Shown here in pieces: positions 1 through 8,358 of a stretch of 64,000 bases of DNA. Within the stretch, counting starts at the first letter, position 1. Every line of letters begins with the position of its first letter. This DNA is from Riemerella columbina (GTDB lineage Bacteria > Bacteroidota > Bacteroidia > Flavobacteriales > Weeksellaceae). The stretch covers positions 186,001-250,000 of the forward strand of contig NZ_CP103950.1 in NCBI RefSeq assembly GCF_030517065.1, written 5' to 3'. The translations under genes and the position numbers were made by a program. The notes beneath the pieces were generated by a model. It was not told the origin of the DNA, did no database searches, and saw nothing but the letters and a program-made list of their open reading frames with translations.

Positions 1-114
1 GTAGTTTTGTATAAGATTGTTCATGTATTTAATCAATTGATAACTAATTAAATATACGACTTTTTAGTCGAATGAACAATCTTTTTTTATTTTTTTTCCT
101 AAATGCACAAGGGG
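1..114 (-). mobile_element. IS982-family element, 5' end (runs off the left edge)
   Basis: This stretch is the perfect reverse complement of 33772-33885, where the same sequence leads into an IS982-type transposase. It carries the IS terminus (ccccttgtgcatttagg when read on the minus strand, ending at 114), the promoter region, and the first eight codons of the transposase, whose ATG on the minus strand begins at 24. The rest of the element lies outside the window. The outer boundary at 114 is set by the point where the two copies stop matching. Whether the copy beyond the edge is intact cannot be seen. Confidence 0.8.
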
Positions 115-169
115 TACAGAAGATATTTATCTATTTTATATAGATGAAAAAAGACTGTATAGTAGAGAT

Positions 170-523
170 ATGCCATTATTATTTTTTGCTGAGATTTTGC
201 ATAATAACATTCTTGTACCTGCTAATTATTCTATTTCTTCTCCTTTTTGGGTATTGGACGAAGATGGAACTATGAGTGAAGAAGACCGTTTATTACAAAA
301 AGAATATATTGATTGTCTTAAAAAAGATAGAAGCGAGGTGTTTATATTAAAGCCGAATCAAGTCAAAAATTTTAAACTTCCGTTAATTGATTCCGCTGAT
401 GAATGTGGAGAAATAGACTATCCGATTTTAGAAAAAGGGAAGAGCTATAAAGTCTCAGTTAAATTGCGTTTGGATAGTAATATCATTCCCAAAAAAAAAT
501 ATGGAAAGAATAAACCATCTTAG
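170..523 (+). CDS. Hypothetical protein fragment, 5' end cut by IS982
   Basis: The function is not recognised. The reading frame stays open upstream of the ATG at 170 straight into the IS end at 114, so the true amino end has probably been lost; the codons between 116 and 169 read as plausible protein. The fragment is mixed charged and hydrophobic without a signal peptide or membrane segment. The annotated end is doubtful: the frame passes through a run of nine A at 491-499 and stops at 523. With one A fewer it would continue for about 29 more codons to a stop at 588-590, ending in a sensible tail (LFQGQLESNTVKL). It is best regarded as a decaying gene, possibly one of a set of small immunity-type genes. 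Confidence 0.5.
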   Translation: MPLLFFAEILHNNILVPANYSISSPFWVLDEDGTMSEEDRLLQKEYIDCLKKDRSEVFILKPNQVKNFKLPLIDSADECGEIDYPILEKGKSYKVSVKLRLDSNIIPKKKYGKNKPS

Positions 524-615
524 AAAAGGCAAAAAAATAAAGTTATTTCAAGGACAACTTGAATCTAATACGGTAAAGTTAAATAATTGATTTTCTGTTT
601 ATTTAATAAAAAATT

Positions 616-876
616 ATGAAAATAATAAGAGTGATAGAAGAGTTTAATAATTCCAATGATTTTTTGAATAGGGAGTATATTTTAAACCTTACAGCACAAG
701 AGATTTTAGAAATTTTAGATGATTTAGTTTTACACGAAGATGATTATCCTGATGAGATATATGACCCTTATGACCTTACTCCTCAGCAGGTTGAAAAATT
801 AAAACCTTTTCTAAACGATGAACTAAAAGAAGATTTTGAAAAATATTCTTATCAATTAGGGTGTTATGAGGGATAA
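616..876 (+). CDS. Small acidic hypothetical protein (DUF7683-like)
   Basis: The product has 86 residues, is strongly acidic, and has no membrane segment. It begins MKIIRVIEEF and holds a DDYPDEIYDPYDLT stretch in the middle. The size, acidity and company of other small orphan genes recall the immunity or antitoxin-like proteins found in polymorphic-toxin loci of Bacteroidota; the DUF7683 label is from memory only. No toxin gene is visible nearby, so a role in immunity is inference. The ATG at 616 follows an A/T-rich leader without a clear Shine-Dalgarno sequence, as is usual in this phylum. Confidence 0.5.
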   Translation: MKIIRVIEEFNNSNDFLNREYILNLTAQEILEILDDLVLHEDDYPDEIYDPYDLTPQQVEKLKPFLNDELKEDFEKYSYQLGCYEG

Positions 877-980
877 AAAATAGTTATTTCGCAATATCTA
901 CATTTGCAGGATATGGTGGATTGATAATAAAAGTTATAAAAAGAATTTAAGAAAAAGGAGGTAGTGTTAATATTTAATTT

Positions 981-1006
981 AAAAGGGCGGTTAATCGCTG
1001 CTCTTT
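981..1006 (+). terminator. Hairpin between small accessory genes
   Basis: The arms aaaagggc and gctctttt pair with one G-T wobble and the structure ends in a T run. It lies between the acidic small gene and the promoter of the next gene. Confidence 0.4.
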
Positions 1007-1009
1007 TCT

Positions 1010-1017
1010 TACATTTG
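1010..1017 (+). promoter_or_regulatory. Bacteroidota -7 promoter (TACATTTG)
   Basis: This matches TAnnTTTG and lies 15 nt before the ATG at 1033. It supports the small downstream gene being real. Confidence 0.5.
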
Positions 1018-1032
1018 TAAAAAATTAAAGAG

Positions 1033-1236
1033 ATGAAATCAAATTTCAAAGTAGGGGAAAGAGTTTTAGTATCTCCACAAGTTACGGGAGAACCCGACTG
1101 GATAGAGGCTACAATAACCGAGATAGAAAAAAATCCGTTTGTAGGTCTTGTTATCAATGTAAAGACAGATAACGGAGTGCTTTTTTTTGAAAAACCAGAT
1201 ATGTTTAAACCTTTAAAATCGGCTTTATCGCAATAG
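1033..1236 (+). CDS. Small hypothetical protein, SH3-like fold suspected
   Basis: The product has 67 residues and begins [19 protein letters not shown], followed by a [16 protein letters not shown] stretch and a carboxy [10 protein letters not shown]. The alternation of short strands and the 'vG..V.V...vtGe.dWi...i..ie.NpF.G' pattern suggest a small beta-barrel such as an SH3-like domain. Proteins of this appearance recur in flavobacterial accessory DNA, and no function is known to me. A -7 promoter motif lies directly upstream at 1010-1017. It is followed by two very short open frames (from 1245 and about 1318) that may be gene debris. Confidence 0.55.
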   Translation: MKSNFKVGERVLVSPQVTGEPDWIEATITEIEKNPFVGLVINVKTDNGVLFFEKPDMFKPLKSALSQ

Positions 1237-1404
1237 TTTTTGATATGGAGATTTCGGAACTTAAAAAACATTATGGCAATCCATATCACAATGCTTACTC
1301 AGAAATCAAAAAACATTGATGAGTAATAATTTTTATACAGGCAGCACTTACGCAACGGAAGGAGATTGGTGAACTTTGTTTAAAGCGATAGAAAAATTAA
1401 AATT

Positions 1405-1629
1405 ATGAGTACGACTGATTTTAAAGTGTTTTCTTTTATCTTCAATGAGAACGAGATTAAAGCGAGTAGATTAAAAAAAATAGTCAAAGCTTTAGGAGGA
1501 AAAAATATTAAGGTAGCAGAAGGAATACCTGCAGAACTTCAAAGAAGAATTGATGAAGAGAAAGAGGAACGAAAAAATAATGCACTCACTCAGGTAAATT
1601 TAAAAGAGTTATGGAAAGATGTGAAATAA
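1405..1629 (+). CDS. Small hypothetical protein
   Basis: The product has 74 residues and is not recognised. The first third reads as strand-helix (FKVFSFIFNENEIKASRLKK). A helical, charged tail follows (AELQRRIDEEKEERKNN), resembling the carboxy half of small antitoxin or regulator proteins. No partner toxin is visible. It is the last gene of the small-gene edge before the MATE gene and shares the edge's high A/T content. Confidence 0.4.
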   Translation: MSTTDFKVFSFIFNENEIKASRLKKIVKALGGKNIKVAEGIPAELQRRIDEEKEERKNNALTQVNLKELWKDVK

Positions 1630-1710
1630 TGTAAATAATCAACATTAGTTTATAAAAAATCCACATAATACTATAAAAATAAATCAGCCCCCCCAAAAAA
1701 ACATTTTCCG

Positions 1711-1718
1711 TAATTTTG
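1711..1718 (+). promoter_or_regulatory. Promoter of the MATE gene with C7/A7 tract in its spacer
   Basis: TAATTTTG at 1711-1718 fits the Bacteroidota -7 box. Directly upstream, seven C (1688-1694) are followed by seven A (1695-1701), filling the space between -7 and the expected -33 box. Confidence 0.45.
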
Positions 1719-1785
1719 CACCCAATCTTAAATAAAAACCACCATCAACTCCACAGACAAAATAAGCCTTAGAGAAATCAATCGC

Positions 1786-3076
1786 TTGGCGATTCCTGCG
1801 CTGTTTGCGGGCGTGGTAGAGCCATTGATATCTCTTACAGATACTGTAGTAGCAGGGCGTTTACCTCAAAATTCTGATCTTGCCTTAGGAGCTTTGGGGT
1901 TGGTGGGGTCGTTTTTGTCTGCGTTGGTGTGGATTTTTTTGCAGACCGCCAATGCCATTTCGGCGCTCGTGTCGCAGGGCGTGGGCGGTGGGCGTGTGCA
2001 TCGGCTGAAAGCGTTGGTGAGCCAAGTGCTGGCGGTTAACTTGCTGATTTCCTTATTGGTATCCTTGCTCGGATTTCTCTTTGCCCGACAGATTTTTTTC
2101 GCTGTATGGCGCCAGTGGCGACTTGTTGGAAACCTGCGTAACATATTTTCGCATTCGGGTGTGGGGCTTTCCGCTCACGCTCACGGCTTTTACCTTGTTC
2201 GGGATTTTTCAAGGTTTGCAAAATACTTCTATCGCAATGAAAATCAGTATTTTGGGCGGTGTGCTTAATCTGATTTTAGATGTGCTATTGGTCTTCGTTT
2301 TTCATTGGAATGTGGAGGGCATTGCTGCAGCGAGCCTCTTGGCACAAGGCGTTATTTGTTTTTTGGCGATGCGATTTTTGCTCCAGAAAACCCCGTTTGG
2401 CATCTATCGGATTTTTCCTATTCACCCCGATTTTTCCCGTGCGATGTCCATGAGTTTTGACTTATTTTTGCGGACTTTGGCACTCAATTTCGCCCTATTT
2501 TTAGCGATGCGTTTTGCCACTTTGTTAGGCTCTCACGGCGATGATCGCTATGTGGCTGCCCACGCGCTGTTGGTGCAATTGTGGCTATTTTCGTCCTATT
2601 TTTTAGATGGTTATGCCCACGCAGGAACCGCCATTTCTGGGAAATTATTGGGAGTGGCGGACTATACACGACTGCGGCATTTGGTGGTAGATTTGCTTAA
2701 AATAATGTTAGGCATCGGCGTGATGTTGGGCGGTGTTTATTATGTATTTCGGGAGCCGCTGGTGGCATTTCTCACGGTATCGCCAAGGGTGCAAACGGCA
2801 TTTTTATCGGTGTTTTGGGTGGTGGCGTGTATGCAGCCGCTCAATGCCGTGGCATTTTTGATGGACGGCATTTACAAAGGCATCAGCGAGACCAAAATCC
2901 TCCGCAATGTGCTGACCACAGCGGTATTTTTGGCATTTATCCCCGCCTTGTTGGCGTTTTATTACCAAGGTTGGGGCTTGCTCGGCATTTGGTTGAGTTT
3001 TGCCATTTGGATGCTCTACCGAGGCGGCTTGCTCAGCCTTTATTTCTTCTTAAAGTACTTAAAATCAAAAGAGTAG
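1786..3076 (+). pseudogene. MATE-family efflux transporter, frameshifted
   Basis: Multidrug and toxin extrusion (MATE) transporters are 12-helix cation-coupled exporters of the inner membrane. The amino part (1786 to about 2095) shows the typical start LAIPALFAGVVEPLISLTDT and G-rich helices. The rest is read in a different frame from about 2093 to 3076 (SLYGASGDLLETCVTYFRIR, then GIFQGLQNT). The two parts join perfectly if the run of seven T at 2093-2099 is six. The total would be about 430 residues, normal for the family. The amino end is also unclear: the frame is open back to 1732 with no ATG, so TTG at 1786 or a damaged start is used. It may be a true pseudogene, a phase-variable gene or a sequencing error. 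Confidence 0.75.
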
Positions 3077-3223
3077 AGAGGGCTTTTTTTAAGGTTTTAT
3101 ACATCACTTCTTATTACAAAATTAAATCCCTTTTCGTTAATTTTTTGCTTAATTCCCTCTAATAGTAATTTTAAAAGTAGTTAAAAGATAGATTTTATCA
3201 TTTCAACATTTCCATCATTAAAA

Positions 3224-3250
3224 AAGCCTAAGCATTGGAGTCTTAGGCTT
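3224..3250. terminator. Hairpin between convergent MATE and TonB-receptor genes
   Basis: The arms aagcctaag and cttaggctt form a perfect 9-bp stem with a 9-nt loop. It lies between two genes that face each other and could end transcription from either side. The rest of the 3077-3393 gap is A/T rich and holds only a possible 26-codon frame. Confidence 0.6.
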
Positions 3251-3300
3251 GCGATGGTATTTTAAAATTCAGGGAAGGCTTTTTTACGCCAAACTATGAA

Positions 3301-3381
3301 CTAATAATACTCACTTTTCTTGCGATTGATCAGAGGGCTGCACCACAACGCCACGATTTTACCGTTTGAGAAATTGTCCAT
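3301..3381 (-). CDS. Possible 26-residue peptide downstream of the TonB receptor
   Basis: An ATG-to-stop frame begins MDNFSNGKIVALWCSPL and lies 12 nt after the stop of the outer-membrane receptor on the same strand, so it would be co-transcribed. There is no ribosome-binding evidence and no known homologue comes to mind. It could equally be chance. Confidence 0.2.
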   Translation of the reverse strand: MDNFSNGKIVALWCSPLINRKKSEYY

Positions 3382-3393
3382 TAAACCAGCCCC

Positions 3394-5559
3394 TTAATTC
3401 GCGCGGTTTTTCTCTTCTTCGTTGCCAGAGCGGTGGCTGTTGAGGCGGATTTTATTATTCCCAAATTGATATTTTAGTGAGAAACGAATGCGCTGGGCAT
3501 TGTCATAATATTGAGCAAACGACTGCCTGATGCCTTGCGTGGTCTCGATATAAGTGTAATGGTTGGTGCGGAAAATATCCTCAATATTGAGCCCTAATAT
3601 CAGTTTTTTATTAAAGGCTAAATATTTGATTCCCAAGTTAAAAGAAGAGTAGGCGGTCTTCAATCCTTCTGATTTTGCTGGAAAATCATAACTGAAATAA
3701 GCCGATGCCATCAGTGTTTTGTCAGCATTGAGGGTAAAGGTGTTTTGGAGCTGAGTGCCCGCTTCCCAACCAGAGTATTTGCTGAGGGTATAGATGGCAA
3801 CATACGGCTTGGATTCTGAATAATAGGCATAGAACGAACCTTGCAAATCCCACCAGCGGAACGGTTTGAAATTCAAATCAATAAAAGTGGAGAAATAGCT
3901 TGAATTTGCATAGTTTTCGTGTCGCATTATAGAGCTGTCATTGCTGATTGTATGGATTGAAATTTGCCGAATTTCATCTTGTATTTTCGCATAAGAAAAC
4001 GATGCATTGAACCAACTTTTGTAGCCATAATCTAAACTGATGCTATGGGTGAAAGTAGGCTGCAGAAACGGATTTCCTGTGGTATAAGAGCGGAGATCGT
4101 GGTACCAGCGGGCAGGGTTGAGGCTTTGGAAATAGGGTCTCCGGATACGGCGGTTGTATTTGAGGCTAATCTGATGATTTTCAGTAGGTTTATAGAGCAA
4201 ATAGAGCGTGGGAAATAGTTTGATATAATCCCGATTCACGGTGTTGTTGAGCGTTACAGAATAGCCTTTGGTCTGCGTGGCTTCTGCCCGAATGCCCGCT
4301 TGAGCTTCCCATTTTTCGCCAAAAGAACGGTTGGCACTAAGGTAGAGGGCTTCGGTGGTTTCGGTGTACTCAAAATGGTCGTCTTGCTCGGTGCGTGGCA
4401 GGTGGGTCTGAGCATCGTAAAAATGAATGCCCACCCGGTTTTTGGTATGCGTAGTGGTCGCCTTAGCCCCAGTGGAAAGGGTAGCCCAAGAGAGCGGCAG
4501 TTCCACATCGGTTTTCAGGGAATAGTTGGTGAGGTCTTGGTCGGCGGTATTGCGGGCGTATTGCCCATCGATAGTGCCATTTTCCCAATCGTAGAACACA
4601 CTGCTAAACGGATTTTTCTCCTTTGTTTTGCGCTGAAATATATCGGCATCTATGCTCCATTTCTTCCCCGAGTTGTCCAATTTTTGGGTATAATTGAGGT
4701 TGAGGGAGAGGTTTTGGGGTGTTTTGTCCTTAATGCCTTGCGTATTGTTCTGTTTCAGAAGGCGGTGCTGGGTATAATCGTGGGCATAACTATCGGCAAA
4801 AAGGTCCGTATAACCGTTGCTAAACCCGCCGAGGAACTGCATTCCTACGCTACTTTTTTCGGAAATATCGTAAGTGAGGTTGAGCAAAGGGCTGAATTTG
4901 TAGTATCGGGTGGGCTCAAAAAGTTCCTGATGCCATTGGTAGTGCGGATAATCGTAATGAATGTCATTGGTATATAGGGCGTTACCGTGCATATAACCCA
5001 AATCTGCCAATACAGCGAGTTTATTTTTCTTATAATTGAAGCCCACACCGTGGTTAAAATTGGCATAATGCGCCTGTGTATACGAGGAGCGGAGGGTGGT
5101 ATTCCAGTTGTCCGAGCGTTGGGATTTCAGTTGGATGTTGATAAGGCCGCTATTGCCCTCGGCATCGTATTTGGCAGGCGGCGTGGTGATCACTTCAATC
5201 TTTTCTATATTATCCGCCGAAATGGATTTGAGGTAATTGGTCAAGTCTTCGCCACTGAGTACCAGTATTTTATCATTCACCATCACACGGACATTCCCTT
5301 TGCCCACCAGTTGGATTTGTTCATTTTGAATCCGCACCCCAGGGGTGGCTTTTAGTGCATCGGTTGCATCACCGCCAATTACGCTCACGGCATCTTTCAC
5401 ATTGAAAATCAGGCGGTCGGCTTTGCGTTCAATGAGTTTTTTCTGAGCCTTGAGCTCTATGGCTTCTATTTCTTTTTCAAGGTTGAGGCTGTCTTTTTTC
5501 TCTTGCGCTGCCATAACTCCAAAAGCGAACACGGCAATAGTAACGATGTATTTTTTCAT
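3394..5559 (-). CDS. TonB-dependent outer-membrane beta-barrel receptor (OMP_b-brl_3 type)
   Basis: The 721-residue protein has a signal peptide (residues 1-18, cut after MAAQ) and a plug domain at about 40-150 with the features GGDATDALKATPGVRI, QIQLVGKGNVRVMVND and EKIEVITTPPAKYDAEG. A long barrel follows, rich in alternating aromatic strands such as FRWWDLQGSFYAYYSES. It lacks the amino-terminal carboxypeptidase-like domain found in many relatives. Such receptors take up unknown substrates using TonB-ExbB-ExbD energy; the substrate is not apparent. The carboxy end is charged (HRSGNEEEKNRAN) rather than ending in an aromatic residue. The upstream region holds a 12-unit heptamer repeat that could affect expression. 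Confidence 0.85.
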   Translation of the reverse strand: MKKYIVTIAVFAFGVMAAQEKKDSLNLEKEIEAIELKAQKKLIERKADRLIFNVKDAVSVIGGDATDALKATPGVRIQNEQIQLVGKGNVRVMVNDKILVLSGEDLTNYLKSISADNIEKIEVITTPPAKYDAEGNSGLINIQLKSQRSDNWNTTLRSSYTQAHYANFNHGVGFNYKKNKLAVLADLGYMHGNALYTNDIHYDYPHYQWHQELFEPTRYYKFSPLLNLTYDISEKSSVGMQFLGGFSNGYTDLFADSYAHDYTQHRLLKQNNTQGIKDKTPQNLSLNLNYTQKLDNSGKKWSIDADIFQRKTKEKNPFSSVFYDWENGTIDGQYARNTADQDLTNYSLKTDVELPLSWATLSTGAKATTTHTKNRVGIHFYDAQTHLPRTEQDDHFEYTETTEALYLSANRSFGEKWEAQAGIRAEATQTKGYSVTLNNTVNRDYIKLFPTLYLLYKPTENHQISLKYNRRIRRPYFQSLNPARWYHDLRSYTTGNPFLQPTFTHSISLDYGYKSWFNASFSYAKIQDEIRQISIHTISNDSSIMRHENYANSSYFSTFIDLNFKPFRWWDLQGSFYAYYSESKPYVAIYTLSKYSGWEAGTQLQNTFTLNADKTLMASAYFSYDFPAKSEGLKTAYSSFNLGIKYLAFNKKLILGLNIEDIFRTNHYTYIETTQGIRQSFAQYYDNAQRIRFSLKYQFGNNKIRLNSHRSGNEEEKNRAN

Positions 5560-5632
5560 TTTTTACGAATTATTAAAATAGGTCTCCTGCAAAAGAAATA
5601 AAAATAATTGATATATAGAAATAAATTTCTTA

Positions 5633-5716
5633 TAAAAAATAAAAAATAAAAAATAAAAAGTAAAAAGTAAAAAGTAAAAAGTAAAAAGTAAAAAGTAAAA
5701 AGTAAAAAGTAAAAAG
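5633..5716. repeat. Heptamer tandem repeat (TAAAAAA x3, TAAAAAG x9)
   Basis: Twelve uninterrupted 7-bp units cover 84 bp: three TAAAAAA followed by nine TAAAAAG. The array lies 74 to 157 bp upstream of the start codon of the TonB-dependent receptor, so on the transcribed strand it reads CTTTTTA. A pure array of this kind is prone to slipped-strand length change. Confidence 0.9.
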
Positions 5717-5742
5717 ATTTTCATTATATTAATGATAATGGC

Positions 5743-5750
5743 TATCTTTG
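5743..5750 (+). promoter_or_regulatory. Plus-strand -7 promoter (TATCTTTG) with no obvious gene
   Basis: This is a strong TAnnTTTG match in the gap between two minus-strand genes. The only plus-strand frame downstream is an 11-residue one from 5841 (MNKTQKRRFSL), preceded by aagga. Confidence 0.4.
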
Positions 5751-5809
5751 GTGTAATAATAAAACCAAAGGCTCTAAAATTTAACAATTATTGAATTTGA
5801 AATTACGGT

Positions 5810-5834
5810 GTTATTTATAATCATTATAAATAAC
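5810..5834. repeat. Perfect 25-nt palindrome, operator-like
   Basis: The arms gttatttataat and attataaataac are perfect reverse complements around a single C at 5822. It lies between the orphan promoter at 5743 and the short frame at 5841, and just beyond the end of the murF-alr gene. It may be an operator for a dimeric regulator. Its A/T content makes it a weak terminator. Confidence 0.5.
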
Positions 5835-5865
5835 AAGGATATGAATAAAACCCAAAAGCGGCGGT

Positions 5866-8310
5866 TTAGTCTTTAATATAAATGCGCTTAACGCGTCTGG
5901 AAATGGAGGTCAGCACCTCGTAGGGAATGGTTTGGCAGTATTCGGCAAAGGTTTCTATGGAAGGATTTTCGTGGAAAATAACCACCTCGTCGCCCTCTTT
6001 GGCAGGAAGGTCGCCCAGTTCCACCATCATCATATCCATACACACGCTGCCAATGATGGGGCAGAGCTGTCCTTTAATGTTCACTTGTCCCACTTGGTTA
6101 CCTACCAGCCTTGGAACGCCATCGGCATAGCCCACAGGAATCGTGGCAATCCGTGTTTTGTGCTCGGCTTTGTAGCGCCTGCCATAGCTCACGCTATCCT
6201 GAGGGACAATTTCCGAAATTTGAGAAATCACCGATTTGAAAGCGACCGCAGGTTGTAACAGCGCCTTGATTTTTGGGTTGGAAGAAATGCCAATCATTCC
6301 GATACCAATTCTAACCATATCCATTTGATATTCAGGATAATTGGTAATCCCAGCGGAATTGAGGATATGCAAAATAGGCGTATAACCGAGCCCAGCAATT
6401 AGAGTATTTGCCATAGCTTGAAAACTAAGGCATTGGCTTTCGGTATAGTCTTTTTCGGTGGGGAGATCAGAGCTGGAAAGATGGCTGAAAATACTTACCA
6501 CTTGGAGTTTCATTTGTTTCAAGCGTTGGATTAAATCAGGTAATTCAAAAGGTTTAAAACCAAGCCGATGCATTCCTGTTTCTAACTTGATGTGGATTGG
6601 ATAATGACCTTGGTAGCCCCGTTGTTTCAATTGCTCATAAAACAGCTCTAATACTCTGAAACTGTAAATGTTAGGTTCTAATTTAAAATCAATAATGGCA
6701 TTGTAGCTGTGTTGCTCAGGGTTCATCACGATGATGGGGAGGGTAATGCCGTGTTTTCGCAACTCTGCGCCCTCATCAGCAACCGCAACGCCCAAATAAT
6801 CCAAATGATGGTGTTGGAGAAATTCAGCGATTTCATAACCGCCCAAGCCATAGGAATGGGCTTTTACCATTGCCATCATTTTGGTTTCTGGTTTTAGTAA
6901 TGCCTTGTGGCAGTTGATGTTATGGAGGATTTTGCTGAGATTAACTTCTAAAACAGTATCGTGTTTCTGTAGTTCAAGGTAGGTTTTTACCTTTTCAATC
7001 TCAAATTTTCTTGCCCCTTTGAGTAAAACCAGCTGATTTTCTAATTGATTAAATGTCTGATTTTTAAATAGTTCTTCTATGTTATTAAAACAAAAACTTT
7101 CAGCTGAAAACAGATTTTGATATTGTGTAATTTCCGCACCGATTAAAAACACTCGGTTGAAGCCTTGTTCATTGGTCAGCCTCGCCACCTCTTGGTAGAG
7201 TGAGGGCGTGTGGTTGGCTTCGGCAAAATCTGTAATTACCAATGATTTCAGCGGTTTGTTATGGGTTTTGATGAACTCAAAAGCGATTTTAAGAGAATCC
7301 AAATCTAAGTTGAAAGAATCGTTGATAATCAGATTGTTCCGAATGCCATTCACTTGCTCTAAGCGCATTTCCACCGCTTTTAGCACATTGATTTTCTCTA
7401 TAATTTCGGCATTGGAAAACCCTAAATAATGCAGCACGCTAATCACCGCCAGCACATTGGTCAGCGTGGCTTCATCTCTCTGTTGGGCTTCAAAAGTGAT
7501 GATGGTATCTAAACACTGCACCACAATAGGCAAATTGCGGTTTTTCCAATCCGAGGCAATATAAACCTCGTGATGAGGTTGAAGCCCATAGGATATTAAA
7601 GTTTTGGTAGAATATAAGGCTAATATCTTATTCTTAACCAATGGATTATCGCCGTTGAAAATAATCACTTCGGAGGATTCAAATAAGGCTATTTTTTCTA
7701 AAATAAGGGCTTCTAAATCTTTAAAATGGGCAATGTGTGCTGTGCCAATATGGGTTAAAACCCCTATTTGAGGGGGAAAAATAGACGCTAAAACTGCCAT
7801 TTCTTTGGGCTGAGAAATCCCGACTTCAAAAATGCCCAATTCGTGCGTGGCATCTATCTTTAATAAAGAAAGCGGCAACCCCAATTGAGAATTGAAGCTT
7901 TTAGGGCTTTTTACAGCGTTATAAGTTTCGGAGAGGCATTGGTAGAGCCATTCTTTCACAATTGTTTTGCCGTTGCTCCCCGTAATGCCAATGGTTTTTA
8001 AGGAATGCTGCCGAAGATGATATTGCGCCAAATTTTGTAAAAAAGCCAAACTATGAGGCACGATAAGCCAAGAAACGCCAGCGATATCCGCTATTTTATG
8101 TTCAGAAATAATGATTTTAATGCCTTTTTCTATCGCCTCGCGGATGTATTTTTCGCCATTATTTTTTTGAGTTTTAATGGCGATAAAGGCAGTATCCTGC
8201 GTGGAATAAATGGTGCGGGTATCAAAAGCGAGGTGCTTCACGCGGGCATCAGGCGAGCCAAAATAAGGCACTCCAAAAATTTCAGAAAGTTGCTTAATCG
8301 TGTAGTCCAT
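5866..8310 (-). CDS. murF-alr: Bifunctional MurF / alanine racemase
   Basis: The 814-residue cytoplasmic fusion is typical of Bacteroidota. Residues 1 to about 445 are MurF, which joins D-Ala-D-Ala to the UDP-MurNAc-tripeptide. The ATP loop GITGSNGKT is at about 108-116 and a central NDSFNLDLDSLK motif is present. From about 455 onward comes PLP-dependent alanine racemase, which makes D-Ala. The lysine motif MVKAHSYGLGGYE lies near 475-487, the catalytic tyrosine side appears as SYGRRYKAEHKTR, and IGSVCMDMMMVELGD is near the end. The fusion couples production and use of D-Ala in peptidoglycan synthesis. The next gene upstream on the same strand, tdk, is 48 bp away. Confidence 0.95.
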   Translation of the reverse strand: MDYTIKQLSEIFGVPYFGSPDARVKHLAFDTRTIYSTQDTAFIAIKTQKNNGEKYIREAIEKGIKIIISEHKIADIAGVSWLIVPHSLAFLQNLAQYHLRQHSLKTIGITGSNGKTIVKEWLYQCLSETYNAVKSPKSFNSQLGLPLSLLKIDATHELGIFEVGISQPKEMAVLASIFPPQIGVLTHIGTAHIAHFKDLEALILEKIALFESSEVIIFNGDNPLVKNKILALYSTKTLISYGLQPHHEVYIASDWKNRNLPIVVQCLDTIITFEAQQRDEATLTNVLAVISVLHYLGFSNAEIIEKINVLKAVEMRLEQVNGIRNNLIINDSFNLDLDSLKIAFEFIKTHNKPLKSLVITDFAEANHTPSLYQEVARLTNEQGFNRVFLIGAEITQYQNLFSAESFCFNNIEELFKNQTFNQLENQLVLLKGARKFEIEKVKTYLELQKHDTVLEVNLSKILHNINCHKALLKPETKMMAMVKAHSYGLGGYEIAEFLQHHHLDYLGVAVADEGAELRKHGITLPIIVMNPEQHSYNAIIDFKLEPNIYSFRVLELFYEQLKQRGYQGHYPIHIKLETGMHRLGFKPFELPDLIQRLKQMKLQVVSIFSHLSSSDLPTEKDYTESQCLSFQAMANTLIAGLGYTPILHILNSAGITNYPEYQMDMVRIGIGMIGISSNPKIKALLQPAVAFKSVISQISEIVPQDSVSYGRRYKAEHKTRIATIPVGYADGVPRLVGNQVGQVNIKGQLCPIIGSVCMDMMMVELGDLPAKEGDEVVIFHENPSIETFAEYCQTIPYEVLTSISRRVKRIYIKD

Positions 8311-8358
8311 ACGCTTTTGAGTGATCAGAAATGGCTTTTTTTACCGTTCCTATATTTT

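Noticed and set aside
1245-1319. 24-codon frame starting [11 protein letters not shown], and a second short frame from about 1318
   Set aside because: Too short and unsupported to call genes; they may be debris of a lost gene in the accessory edge.
4300-4977. Plus-strand frame of 225 codons opposite the TonB receptor
   Set aside because: It lies entirely inside a well-supported receptor gene on the other strand and encodes no recognisable protein; it reflects codon bias.
5563-5787. Minus-strand frame of 74 codons across the heptamer array
   Set aside because: Its repeating LLFTFYF peptide is only the translation of the 7-bp repeat; it overlaps the receptor's upstream region and lacks normal composition.
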